A DNA stretch of 64,000 nt, taken from positions 1,165,856 to 1,229,855 of the forward strand of contig NZ_CH724131.1 in assembly GCF_000152725.1 (NCBI RefSeq). Reading direction: 5' to 3'. The translations under genes and the position numbers were made by a program. Positions 24,229-32,741 of the stretch are shown piece by piece. The notes beneath the pieces were generated by a model. It had not been told where the DNA came from. It worked only from the letters and a program-made list of their open reading frames with translations, and searched no databases. Source of the stretch: Pseudooceanicola batsensis HTCC2597. Its GTDB lineage: Bacteria; Pseudomonadota; Alphaproteobacteria; Rhodobacterales; Rhodobacteraceae. The stretch's first letter is position 1; every line of letters starts with the position of its first letter.

Positions 24229-25791
24229 TCAGCGCCCCGCGCGCTGCCACGTGTCCGCCGTCACGCCCTCGCTGCGCATGACATGCTTCTGGATCTTGCC
24301 GCTGGCGGTCTTGGGCAGTTCCTCCATGACCCGGACATAACGCGGCACCATGAAACGCGGCACCCGCCCGGCGAGCCATTCGACGAGGTCCGCCGGATCG
24401 ATCCGCCTGCCCTCGACCGGAGTGACGACGATCAGCACCTCGTCCTCGGTATGCTCGGATGGCACGGCGACGGCCGCGCATTCCCGGACCGCCTCATGCC
24501 CGAGCACCTCGCCCTCCAGCGCGAAGGAGGAGATGTTCTCGCCCCGCCGTCGGATCACGTCCTTCGCGCGATCCACGAAATAGAACCGTCCGTCTTTGTC
24601 CTGGCGAAAGCTGTCCCCGGTATGGAACCACCCGTTGCGCATCGCCTCGGCCGTGGCGTCGGGCCGGTTCAGATAGCCCTTCATCAACGCCCAGGGGCGC
24701 GACGACCGTAGGATCAGCTCGCCCACTTCGCCGGGCGGCACCTCGATGTCGTTGGCGTCGACGACCCGCGCCTCCATCCAGGGGCGAAGCCGCCCCGCGA
24801 GCCCCTTTTCGGTGATCCCCGGCCCGGCATGGATGGGCGAGGAGATTTCGGTCATGTTGTAGACCGTGTAGACGTCCACGCCGAACCGTTCGGCAAAGGC
24901 GGGCCCGTCCTCGCCGAAGGGCACGATGAATACATGGGTCAGGGGATGCTCGCGGTCCTGCGCGGTCACCGGCGCCTTGAGCAGGAAGGCCGCCATGACC
25001 CCCAGCAGCAGCGTGTAGGTCGATCCGGTCTCGCGCACCGCCGGCCAGAACTGGTCGGTCTTGAACTCGGCCATCATGCCGATCGAGAGCCCCCGCGCCA
25101 GCATGGCGTAGACATAGAGCGTCGAGCCGCAGTGGAAGATCGGGCCGCAGATCATGCAGCGGTCCTGCGGGCCAACGCAGTCGAAGGCGTCCGGCCCCAT
25201 GGTGTAGAGCTGCGTATAGCTGGAAAGCACGCCCTTGGCCTGTCCCGTCGTGCCGGAGGTGTACATGATCGCCTGGGTGTCCCACGGCTCGATCGGCCGG
25301 TCGGTCTCGACGGGCTCCGCCTGCTCAGGGTCGCTCAGCCGGCGCAGGTCGAGCCCCGGGATCTCGGGCGTCTCGCCCTCTTCCACCAGCAGCACGGTCC
25401 CGAGCGCGCCGCGATTGATCCCCTCCAAGCGCGCCGCGAGGGACGGGGCCGCCACCATGACCCGCGCCCCGCTGTCGGTCAGGATATGCTGCAGTGACCC
25501 GCCCAGAAGCGCGGTGTTGAGCGGCACGTAGACCGCCCCGAGGTAGTTGATCGCGAACCAGGTGACGAGCAGGTCGGGCCCGTTGCCGAGGAAGGTCAGA
25601 ACCGGATCGCCCTGCCGCACCCCTTCGTCGCGCAGCGTCGCGGCGCGGCGCCGGACACGGTCGAGGACCGTCCGGTAGGTCCATTCCGGGCCGCCGTGAA
25701 AGTGAACGAACGTCTCGTCGCCGCGCGCCTCCGCATGCCGTTCCAGCATGTACCGCAACACGGCGCTGTCGCGATCCAGCGCAGCCTCCAA
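24229..25791 (-). CDS. AMP-forming acyl-CoA ligase (crotonobetaine/carnitine ligase-like)
   Basis: 520 residues starting from a TTG at 25791, with GGGAGGAC a few bases upstream. ANL motifs: QAIMYTSGTTGQAKGVLSS, YNMTEISSPIHAG, GWFHTGDSFRQDKDGRFYFV, DRAKDVIRRRGENISSFALE and the adenylation lysine in ELPKTASGKIQK. The RRRGENIS form of motif A8 is common in the CaiC-like and short or medium-chain branch. It is first in the apparent operon with the alcohol dehydrogenase and old yellow enzyme genes. The actual acid is unknown; it is the second CoA ligase of this region. Confidence 0.9.
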   Translation of the reverse strand: MEAALDRDSAVLRYMLERHAEARGDETFVHFHGGPEWTYRTVLDRVRRRAATLRDEGVRQGDPVLTFLGNGPDLLVTWFAINYLGAVYVPLNTALLGGSLQHILTDSGARVMVAAPSLAARLEGINRGALGTVLLVEEGETPEIPGLDLRRLSDPEQAEPVETDRPIEPWDTQAIMYTSGTTGQAKGVLSSYTQLYTMGPDAFDCVGPQDRCMICGPIFHCGSTLYVYAMLARGLSIGMMAEFKTDQFWPAVRETGSTYTLLLGVMAAFLLKAPVTAQDREHPLTHVFIVPFGEDGPAFAERFGVDVYTVYNMTEISSPIHAGPGITEKGLAGRLRPWMEARVVDANDIEVPPGEVGELILRSSRPWALMKGYLNRPDATAEAMRNGWFHTGDSFRQDKDGRFYFVDRAKDVIRRRGENISSFALEGEVLGHEAVRECAAVAVPSEHTEDEVLIVVTPVEGRRIDPADLVEWLAGRVPRFMVPRYVRVMEELPKTASGKIQKHVMRSEGVTADTWQRAGR

Positions 25792-25940
25792 AGCTTGTCC
25801 TCCCTCTGCACCGGCGACGTGCCGGGTCGCGGTGAAAGTGGATGACTGGCAGGCGGTTGTCCAGATCGGCCGGAGCCTGCGGGCCGCCCCGCGGTCGGAT
25901 CGCGTGGCCAGACCGCGGGGTCAGACCGCCTCGGGTCGCA

Positions 25941-28900
25941 TCAGGTCAGGAAATCGGATGCCGTGATATCCGCCGGTGTCAGGCTCGCCCCGAAGAGGTG
26001 GATCGTATCCGTCGTCGCGCCGTTGAAGTAATCCAGCCGGACGCCCTGCGCCGTGTCGACCTTTGCAAAGCTGGCATGGGTCAGCCCCGAGCCGCGCAGG
26101 TCGATCTTGTCGAAATTGTCCTGCCAGTCGAGGACCAGGTCGCGGCCCCAGCCGGCGGTGTCGAAGACAAACGTGTCCGCGTTCCCCCCGCCCACGAGAA
26201 CGTCGTTCCCCACGCCGCCCTTGATCGTGTCCTCGCCATAGAGCCCTTCGAGCCGGTTGTCGGCCCCGTCCCCGGTCAGAGTATCGGCCGCGTTCGACCC
26301 CACCACGTTCTCGACGTTGACGATCGTGTCGCCCTCGGCCGCGAAACCCGATCCGGTTCCGGCACCCAGATCGATCGTCACCGAAGAGGTGTTGGCATAG
26401 CGCAGCGTATCGGTCCCCGCCCCGCCGTCGATGGAATCCGCTCCGCCTCCGGCATTGATGGTATCGTCGCCGAACCCGCCCCGGATCGTCGCGTTGCCGC
26501 CGAAATCGATCAGGGTGTCGTTGCCGCCCGCCCCTTCCAGGATCGGGGCGAACCCGCCGCCCACCAGTTCGTCGTCATGCCCCGAGCCGATGATCCCTTC
26601 GACGAAGATCAGCCGGTCGCCTTCCGCCGTGCCTCCGGAACCGGCGCGGAAGATGCCGATATTCACCCCGACGGCGCTGTCCTGATAACTGGCCGTGTCG
26701 ATGCCGGCGTGCCCGATGAGCGTGTCGGCACCGTGCCAGCCGCGCATGAGGTCGTCACCGTCGAGGCCCTGGATCACGTTGGCTTCGGCGCTTCCCACCA
26801 GGGTGTCGCCGAATTGGGAACCGACGAGGTTCTCGATGCCGTAGAACGTGTCGCCCTGTGCCTGACCGCCGGCACCGGTATTGGCCGCGAGATTGACCTG
26901 GACGGCGGCAGAGGACACATAGCGCACCGCGTCGGTGCCGACACTTCCGATCAGGACATCCGCCCCGTCGCCGCCGTCCAGCGCATCGTCCCCCGATCCT
27001 CCGTTCAGCGTGTCATCGCCGCCCAGCCCGTAGAACAGGTCGTTGCCGCCGATCCCGCTCAGCGCATTCGCGCCGCTCGTGCCGATGAACACGTCCGCAA
27101 AGCGCGATCCGATGGCGTTCTCGATATTCCGGAGCACGTCCCCGTGGGATTCCCCGCCCTCTCCCGGCGTCCCGCCGAGCGAGATCCGGCGCGCGCCCGA
27201 AGCCGCCCCCGCGTAGGTGACGAAGTCGTCGCCAGAGCCGCCGTCGAGCACATCGGCATGCGACCCGCCGTTCAGCCAGTCGCCCCCCGCGCCCCCGAGC
27301 AGGTGATCGAGGCCGAGATCGCCGAGGATCGTGTCGTCGCCCTTGCCCCCTTCCAGTGTGTCGTCCCCCGCGAAGCCGAAGAGGTTGTCGTCGCCGCCGA
27401 AGCCGAAGAGGCCGTTGGCCCCGTCATGCCCGTAGAGCAGGTCGTTCGTGCCGAGGCCGCCGAGTTTTCTGGGCGTGCCGTCCTCTTCGAAATAGTCCGG
27501 GTCCCGCGGGTCGAAGACGATCGCGGACTGCATGTCCGGGTTGATGATGCGCATGGTCTGTTCGCGCGTCGTCGCCACAGGGGCCGGCGCCGAGACGAAG
27601 AGCGGCCCGGCGGTGGACTCGGTCACGGTGACGCGGAACGTGTCCTCGATGAAGGCCGCGCCGGCAAAGTCGATCGCAGTGTCCTGGACATAGGTGAAGC
27701 CGCCGTCGGCGCCGACCTTGGCCGTGCCGTAGCGGCCCTGCGTCTCCAGGGTGACGGTGTAGCCGTCGCCTTCGGCATCCGAGACGCGGACGCTGCTGTC
27801 CACCGTGCCGCCGGGCGACAGCGGAAAGAGGACATTGGCGATCTCGGGCGCGTCGTTGACGGGGGTGATCCGGAAGGACACGGTCTGGCTTGCCGCTCCG
27901 TCGTTGGCGGCGCCATCCGACGCGAAGTTGGCGTCGGGGGCGAGCGTTCCCGAAAGCTGCCGGAAGCCCACGTCGTCCCGCACCGTATAGCGGAACTCTC
28001 CCGCATCGCCGGAAAAGTCCGGATCGGCGCGGAAATGGAGCCGCTCGAGCTGATCGGGCGTCAGCACGTCCCCCGCGCTCACCGCGGTTTCGACCGGGAA
28101 GGTGATGCCCATGGCAAGAAGTTCGGCGTCCGGGGCCATGAAGAACACGGTGCCGTTCCCGGGCACCTCGTCCACCGTGATGGTGAGCGCATCGCCATGC
28201 TGGTCGACGAACTGCGTGACCGAGATGGCAGGCGCCGGGGCGGCGGGCGGCCCCGCCACCTCGGGAAGCGGAAAGGAGACGCTGCCCAGGGCCGGTCCGT
28301 TGACGGCGATCATGTCGCTGCCGCCGGAAAGCTCAGGGATCCCGGCGGTGTACGAGGGATCGACCTGCCAGTTCGCGACCAGCCCCGGCACGGTGCCGGG
28401 GTGGTCGATCTGGTGAAAGGCGGTGCTCTCGATCTCGGCCTGGGACCGGACGGTGTTCCACACCCGGATGTCCCCGAAATCGGCGCGGACCTCCTGTCTG
28501 GTGTCGAAGCTGCCGCCGACCGAATCCTGCTCTTGCCCGAAGTTGAAACTGCCCCCCGCCGCCATCGCGAGAGGGCCGTTTCCGTCACCGGTGAAGACGG
28601 CGACGCCGTCGACATAGAGCGTCGCGACCTGCTCGGACACGTCGAGCGTCACCGAAATGCGGTGCGGCTGTCCGTCCATGATCAGCGCACTGGACACGCC
28701 GGTGTTGAAGCCCGGATTGCCCGCGATGCCCATGCCGATCGTGCCGGCGGAGTTCGTCCCGTCGACATACATCAGGAATTCGTTGTTCGAGTCCGGCACC
28801 GCATAGGAGGCAAAGTGCTGGCGTTCCGAGAACTCCTCGGGCCGGTCGAGCGCCTGCATGACGAATTCGATGGTCGCATCGCCCGTCGGCATGGCGAAGG

Positions 28901-31900
28901 GGTTGGCCTGCACGTACTCGGTCTGGTTGGGATGGGCATTGACGCGGACGGTCGGGATCACCGTGGCCACCGGAGCCGCCGGATCGACGGCCGAGACGAT
29001 CTTGGGCGCGTTCATCAGCTTCAGATGCGTGTCGCCGACGGCGTTGACCATGACGCCCTGGTTCGCGGGATCGGCCTGCCAGTAGGCGGCAAGGGACGCT
29101 TCGGCTCCCGGATCGGCGATCTCGGCAAAGGCATCGGCGCGGATCTCGGCCTGACTGCGCGCGCCGCTCCAGATCCGGATGTCGCCGAAGTCGCCGTTGA
29201 TGGTCTGGTTGACATTGAAACCGCCGCCCGGACTGTCCTGCTCCTGCCCGAAGTAGAGGAACCCGCCGTTGGTCACGGAGCCGAGCGAGCCTGCGACCTT
29301 GTCATGAAAGACCTGCTCTCCGTCGACGAAGAGCGTGATCTCACCGGCATCGGACGCGAACACCACCGAGACGCGGTGCGCCTCGCGATCGAACAGCTGC
29401 TCGATCCGGTAGCCGGTGTAGATGTTGGTCCCGTTGAAGGCCAGTTCGAGCCCGCGGTCATCGGTGTGCCCGAAGAGCATGACCTCGTTGTCATTGCCGC
29501 TGACGTTGTAGGACATGAAGACCTGCGCGGGCCCGTCCGGATCGTAGGCCCCGGCCGAACGGAACAGGAATTCCACCGTGACCGGGCCCGCGCCGAAATC
29601 GCGGAAATTGCCGCCGTCCGCGTATTGCAGCTCTTCCGGCGTCGAGGCGGCGCCGGTCACCGGGTTCAGCCGCACGAGCGGGATCTCGGCCGTCGGCTCC
29701 GTGGGGGGCGTGGTGGTGACCTCGACCTCGGTCCCGTGCGCGGTGAGGCCGAGAGCGGTGCCGCGCACCGTCTCGGGCAGCATCTTGGTCCGCGCCTCTT
29801 CCGCCGGATCGCCCTGGAGCCGGTATTGCACGGAATCGCGCGAGGGATCGAAATCCTGGCCCGGCACGACGCGAAGCGCTGCCATGTCGGCGGCGGTCAC
29901 GCTGTCTCCGACCGACAGGGCCGCGCCCGAGGCCAGCACGAGCGTCGCGGTCTGCGGCAGGGCGAGGATCTCGAACGTCGCGCCCGCGTCCATGTCCGCC
30001 TGTGCAATGTTGAGGTTCAGTTCGTAGGGATCGATGGCATCCTCGGCCAGCACCATTGTCTTGTCGGCATCCACGACCGGATCGGCATTGTCGATCCGGA
30101 TCCGCTCTCCATCGATCTCGACGATCTCGACATTCCGCAACCAATAGGACGCGACGGCCGATTTCAGCGCGTTCTGCTGTGCCGTGAACTCGGGGGTGTC
30201 GCGCAGCGACAGGCTCTGCGGGCCCAGTTCGGGGTGGACCCACTCGAAGGTGTCGTTCTCGAACTCGGGCGACGGCCGCTCGGTCACCAGAACGCCCGAA
30301 TTGGTGATCTGGAAGGTGACGTAGTTGCCCCCCGAAAAGACCACCGTATCCTCATCCGCGCCGCCGTCGATCGTCGTCACCCGCAGGGCCGCGTCGATGC
30401 CTTGAAGCCCCAGGGCGTCGTGTTTCAGTATGGTGATCGTGTCGTCGCCCGCCCCGCCGGACAGCGTATGACCGATGTTTCTGAGCGTGGCGGTGTCGTC
30501 GCCGGCGCCCAGGGAGATGTCGTGCGCCCCCAGCCCTTCGACGATCACCGCATCGTCCCCCGCACCGGTGTCCACCTCGGTTCCGGTCGCCAGGTTTGCG
30601 GGATCGAACGCGGCGAAGGTGACCGTCTGCACGCCGGGAACCGTCACCGGCACCGACCCGTTCAGGGTGCTGTATTCGAACGCCACCTCGAAGGTGGTCG
30701 CGATCTCGGCCGCCTGCCCTTCCAGAATGAACAGATCGCCGTGGTTAGAACCCTCGAACCGCTCGAACTCTTCGGCCAGGTCGCCCGTCGCATCGCCCGT
30801 GCCGGTGACGATCTCGCGCGCATTGTCGAGAACGAAGCCGCTTCCCTCGCTGCGCAGGTTCAGGGTCACGCCCTCGTCGGCCAGGGAATAGGCGGCGGTG
30901 TCGAAGCCCGCCCCGCCCCGCATCTCGTCTGCGCCGTCCAGCCCTTCGATCCGGTTGTCGTTCCGGTCCCCGATCAGCACGTCGTCGCGGCGCGATCCGA
31001 TGATGTTCTCGACGCCGTAGGTCGTCGCGAAGCTCTGCCGGGTGCCGGCCGGGTCGTACCACCCTGCCCGGCCGTACTGGATCTGTTCACCGGTGTAGAG
31101 GTTCGTCGGCGCGGCGGAAGAGGCGATGTTCAGGTCGACCACGGCATAATTGGTAGAGAGGTCGGGATAGAAGCTGACACCGCGGTCATAGCGCATGTCC
31201 AGCGTGTCGATCCCGCCCTGCCCCCAGAGGAACGAACCGATGTCCTGCACAGCGCCGCCCGCGCTGATCTGGATCTTGCCGACCGGCGTCCAGTCGTTCC
31301 GGCCATCGCTGGATTCCGTGCCCTCGGGGTTGAGGTACACGAGACGCTGTTCGATGTCGTAGAACAGGCGCGAGTCGCTGCCGGGCGCCTGGACGCCCGA
31401 ACTGCCCGGAAACGAGAAGACGTCGGACAGCGCCTGCCCCTCTCCGAAGCCCAGCCGGTCGTCGCCGCCCCCACCCTCGAGCAGGTCGCTGCCGCCGTTG
31501 CCGAAGAACGCGTTCGCGGCGCTGTTGCCGGTGATCCGGTCGTTCCCGCGCGAGGCGATCATGCCTTCGATGTTCTGGACAAGCTCGCTTCCGAACTCGC
31601 CTCCGCGGACACTCGGGGCGCCCGACGTGCTGTCGACCGTTCCGCTGCCGAACAGGGAATAATAGTCGCCGCGCGTATAGTTGATGTTGTCCCCGCGCAG
31701 GTTCGAGAGAGACTGATCCGAGATGTTGATATTGTAGTTCGTGGTCCGCTTGTCCCAGTTCAGATCCACCGCGCTGTTGCGCGACCCGTAGACGGCCTGA
31801 CCTTCGATCCTTGTGGCGAGGAAGCGGCCGCTGGCGTCGTCCTCGATATAGCGGATGGTCCCGGCGCCGGTTTCGTCCAGTTCCAGTTCGACATGGGCCG

Positions 31901-32741
31901 ACCTCTCGTAGCGGTACGAGATCTTGATGTCGCGATAGGCCGTCTTCTCGGTCCCCGCGAAGGCGCCCTCCTTGAAGGTGAACTTGCCCCCGTCGTCGGC
32001 CGTATAGCTCCCGGTCTGGCGGAAGGGGCTGAAGACGTCGACCGCCACGATGTCGAACCCGTCGCCGCCGTCGTAGAGGTTGGCCTTGGCATTGGACAGC
32101 GTCGCCAGCGTCCCGCGATTGAGCAGGTCGTCGCCCTCTCCGCCCGAGAGCGTGTCGGTGCCGCCCTGCGACTGCAACCGGTCGTCGCCCTCTCCGCCGG
32201 CCAGCGCGTTGGCGGCATTGTCGCCGATCAGGATATCCTCGTAATCCGACCCGACGAGGTTCTCGACCCCGTCCAGCACATCGCCCTGCGCCTCGCCGCG
32301 GAAACCGCGGCCGGTGCCGCCGAAATCAAGATCGACGAAGACGCTGGTCGCGGCGCCGGAATAGTCCGCCGTGTCGACGCCCGCTCCGCCAGTGAGCGCA
32401 TCCGCCCCCGCGCCGCCGATCAGCACGTCGCGGCCCGCGCCCCCATAGAGGCTGTCGTTGCCGTCCCGCCCCACGAGCGTGTCGTCGCCCAGCCCCCCGC
32501 CGAGAAGGTTGTTGCCGCCGTCGCCGCGGAAGGTCTGGTCCTCGTCGCGATCCGCATGGGCGGCGACCGCCTCGAAATTCCGGTAGATCTCGCCTTGGCC
32601 CCCGATCCCCGTCATCAGGTCCAGATCGCCGTCCACCTCGAGCCGGTCGAACCCCGCCCCGCCGTCGAACAGGCTGCCGGCGGCGACCGGCGCGTAGGAG
32701 GTGGCGAGCACATCGTCGCCCGCGCCGGCATGAACGGTCAC
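25941..32741 (-). CDS. giant RTX/LamG calcium-binding protein, C-terminal part
   Basis: About 2,266 residues in this frame, opening at a GTG (32741) that is probably not a true start: the frame is open upstream to about 32838 and continues the protein encoded at 32738-35449. Numbered from 32741, RTX nonapeptide blocks (GGxGxDxLx) fill roughly residues 1-170, 370-420, 570-620, 720-770 and 1767-2220. A cadherin-like segment near 890-1000 precedes two LamG/pentraxin-like domains at about 1055-1200 and 1290-1440. These share FGQEQDS, GDFGDIRIW or ADFGDIRVW, and RSQAEI. The C-terminus (SLTPADITASDFL) resembles a type I secretion signal. No type I secretion genes lie nearby. The protein is probably a calcium-stabilised surface or secreted adhesin or matrix protein; no catalytic motif was seen. 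Confidence 0.85.
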   Translation of the reverse strand: MTVHAGAGDDVLATSYAPVAAGSLFDGGAGFDRLEVDGDLDLMTGIGGQGEIYRNFEAVAAHADRDEDQTFRGDGGNNLLGGGLGDDTLVGRDGNDSLYGGAGRDVLIGGAGADALTGGAGVDTADYSGAATSVFVDLDFGGTGRGFRGEAQGDVLDGVENLVGSDYEDILIGDNAANALAGGEGDDRLQSQGGTDTLSGGEGDDLLNRGTLATLSNAKANLYDGGDGFDIVAVDVFSPFRQTGSYTADDGGKFTFKEGAFAGTEKTAYRDIKISYRYERSAHVELELDETGAGTIRYIEDDASGRFLATRIEGQAVYGSRNSAVDLNWDKRTTNYNINISDQSLSNLRGDNINYTRGDYYSLFGSGTVDSTSGAPSVRGGEFGSELVQNIEGMIASRGNDRITGNSAANAFFGNGGSDLLEGGGGDDRLGFGEGQALSDVFSFPGSSGVQAPGSDSRLFYDIEQRLVYLNPEGTESSDGRNDWTPVGKIQISAGGAVQDIGSFLWGQGGIDTLDMRYDRGVSFYPDLSTNYAVVDLNIASSAAPTNLYTGEQIQYGRAGWYDPAGTRQSFATTYGVENIIGSRRDDVLIGDRNDNRIEGLDGADEMRGGAGFDTAAYSLADEGVTLNLRSEGSGFVLDNAREIVTGTGDATGDLAEEFERFEGSNHGDLFILEGQAAEIATTFEVAFEYSTLNGSVPVTVPGVQTVTFAAFDPANLATGTEVDTGAGDDAVIVEGLGAHDISLGAGDDTATLRNIGHTLSGGAGDDTITILKHDALGLQGIDAALRVTTIDGGADEDTVVFSGGNYVTFQITNSGVLVTERPSPEFENDTFEWVHPELGPQSLSLRDTPEFTAQQNALKSAVASYWLRNVEIVEIDGERIRIDNADPVVDADKTMVLAEDAIDPYELNLNIAQADMDAGATFEILALPQTATLVLASGAALSVGDSVTAADMAALRVVPGQDFDPSRDSVQYRLQGDPAEEARTKMLPETVRGTALGLTAHGTEVEVTTTPPTEPTAEIPLVRLNPVTGAASTPEELQYADGGNFRDFGAGPVTVEFLFRSAGAYDPDGPAQVFMSYNVSGNDNEVMLFGHTDDRGLELAFNGTNIYTGYRIEQLFDREAHRVSVVFASDAGEITLFVDGEQVFHDKVAGSLGSVTNGGFLYFGQEQDSPGGGFNVNQTINGDFGDIRIWSGARSQAEIRADAFAEIADPGAEASLAAYWQADPANQGVMVNAVGDTHLKLMNAPKIVSAVDPAAPVATVIPTVRVNAHPNQTEYVQANPFAMPTGDATIEFVMQALDRPEEFSERQHFASYAVPDSNNEFLMYVDGTNSAGTIGMGIAGNPGFNTGVSSALIMDGQPHRISVTLDVSEQVATLYVDGVAVFTGDGNGPLAMAAGGSFNFGQEQDSVGGSFDTRQEVRADFGDIRVWNTVRSQAEIESTAFHQIDHPGTVPGLVANWQVDPSYTAGIPELSGGSDMIAVNGPALGSVSFPLPEVAGPPAAPAPAISVTQFVDQHGDALTITVDEVPGNGTVFFMAPDAELLAMGITFPVETAVSAGDVLTPDQLERLHFRADPDFSGDAGEFRYTVRDDVGFRQLSGTLAPDANFASDGAANDGAASQTVSFRITPVNDAPEIANVLFPLSPGGTVDSSVRVSDAEGDGYTVTLETQGRYGTAKVGADGGFTYVQDTAIDFAGAAFIEDTFRVTVTESTAGPLFVSAPAPVATTREQTMRIINPDMQSAIVFDPRDPDYFEEDGTPRKLGGLGTNDLLYGHDGANGLFGFGGDDNLFGFAGDDTLEGGKGDDTILGDLGLDHLLGGAGGDWLNGGSHADVLDGGSGDDFVTYAGAASGARRISLGGTPGEGGESHGDVLRNIENAIGSRFADVFIGTSGANALSGIGGNDLFYGLGGDDTLNGGSGDDALDGGDGADVLIGSVGTDAVRYVSSAAVQVNLAANTGAGGQAQGDTFYGIENLVGSQFGDTLVGSAEANVIQGLDGDDLMRGWHGADTLIGHAGIDTASYQDSAVGVNIGIFRAGSGGTAEGDRLIFVEGIIGSGHDDELVGGGFAPILEGAGGNDTLIDFGGNATIRGGFGDDTINAGGGADSIDGGAGTDTLRYANTSSVTIDLGAGTGSGFAAEGDTIVNVENVVGSNAADTLTGDGADNRLEGLYGEDTIKGGVGNDVLVGGGNADTFVFDTAGWGRDLVLDWQDNFDKIDLRGSGLTHASFAKVDTAQGVRLDYFNGATTDTIHLFGASLTPADITASDFLT

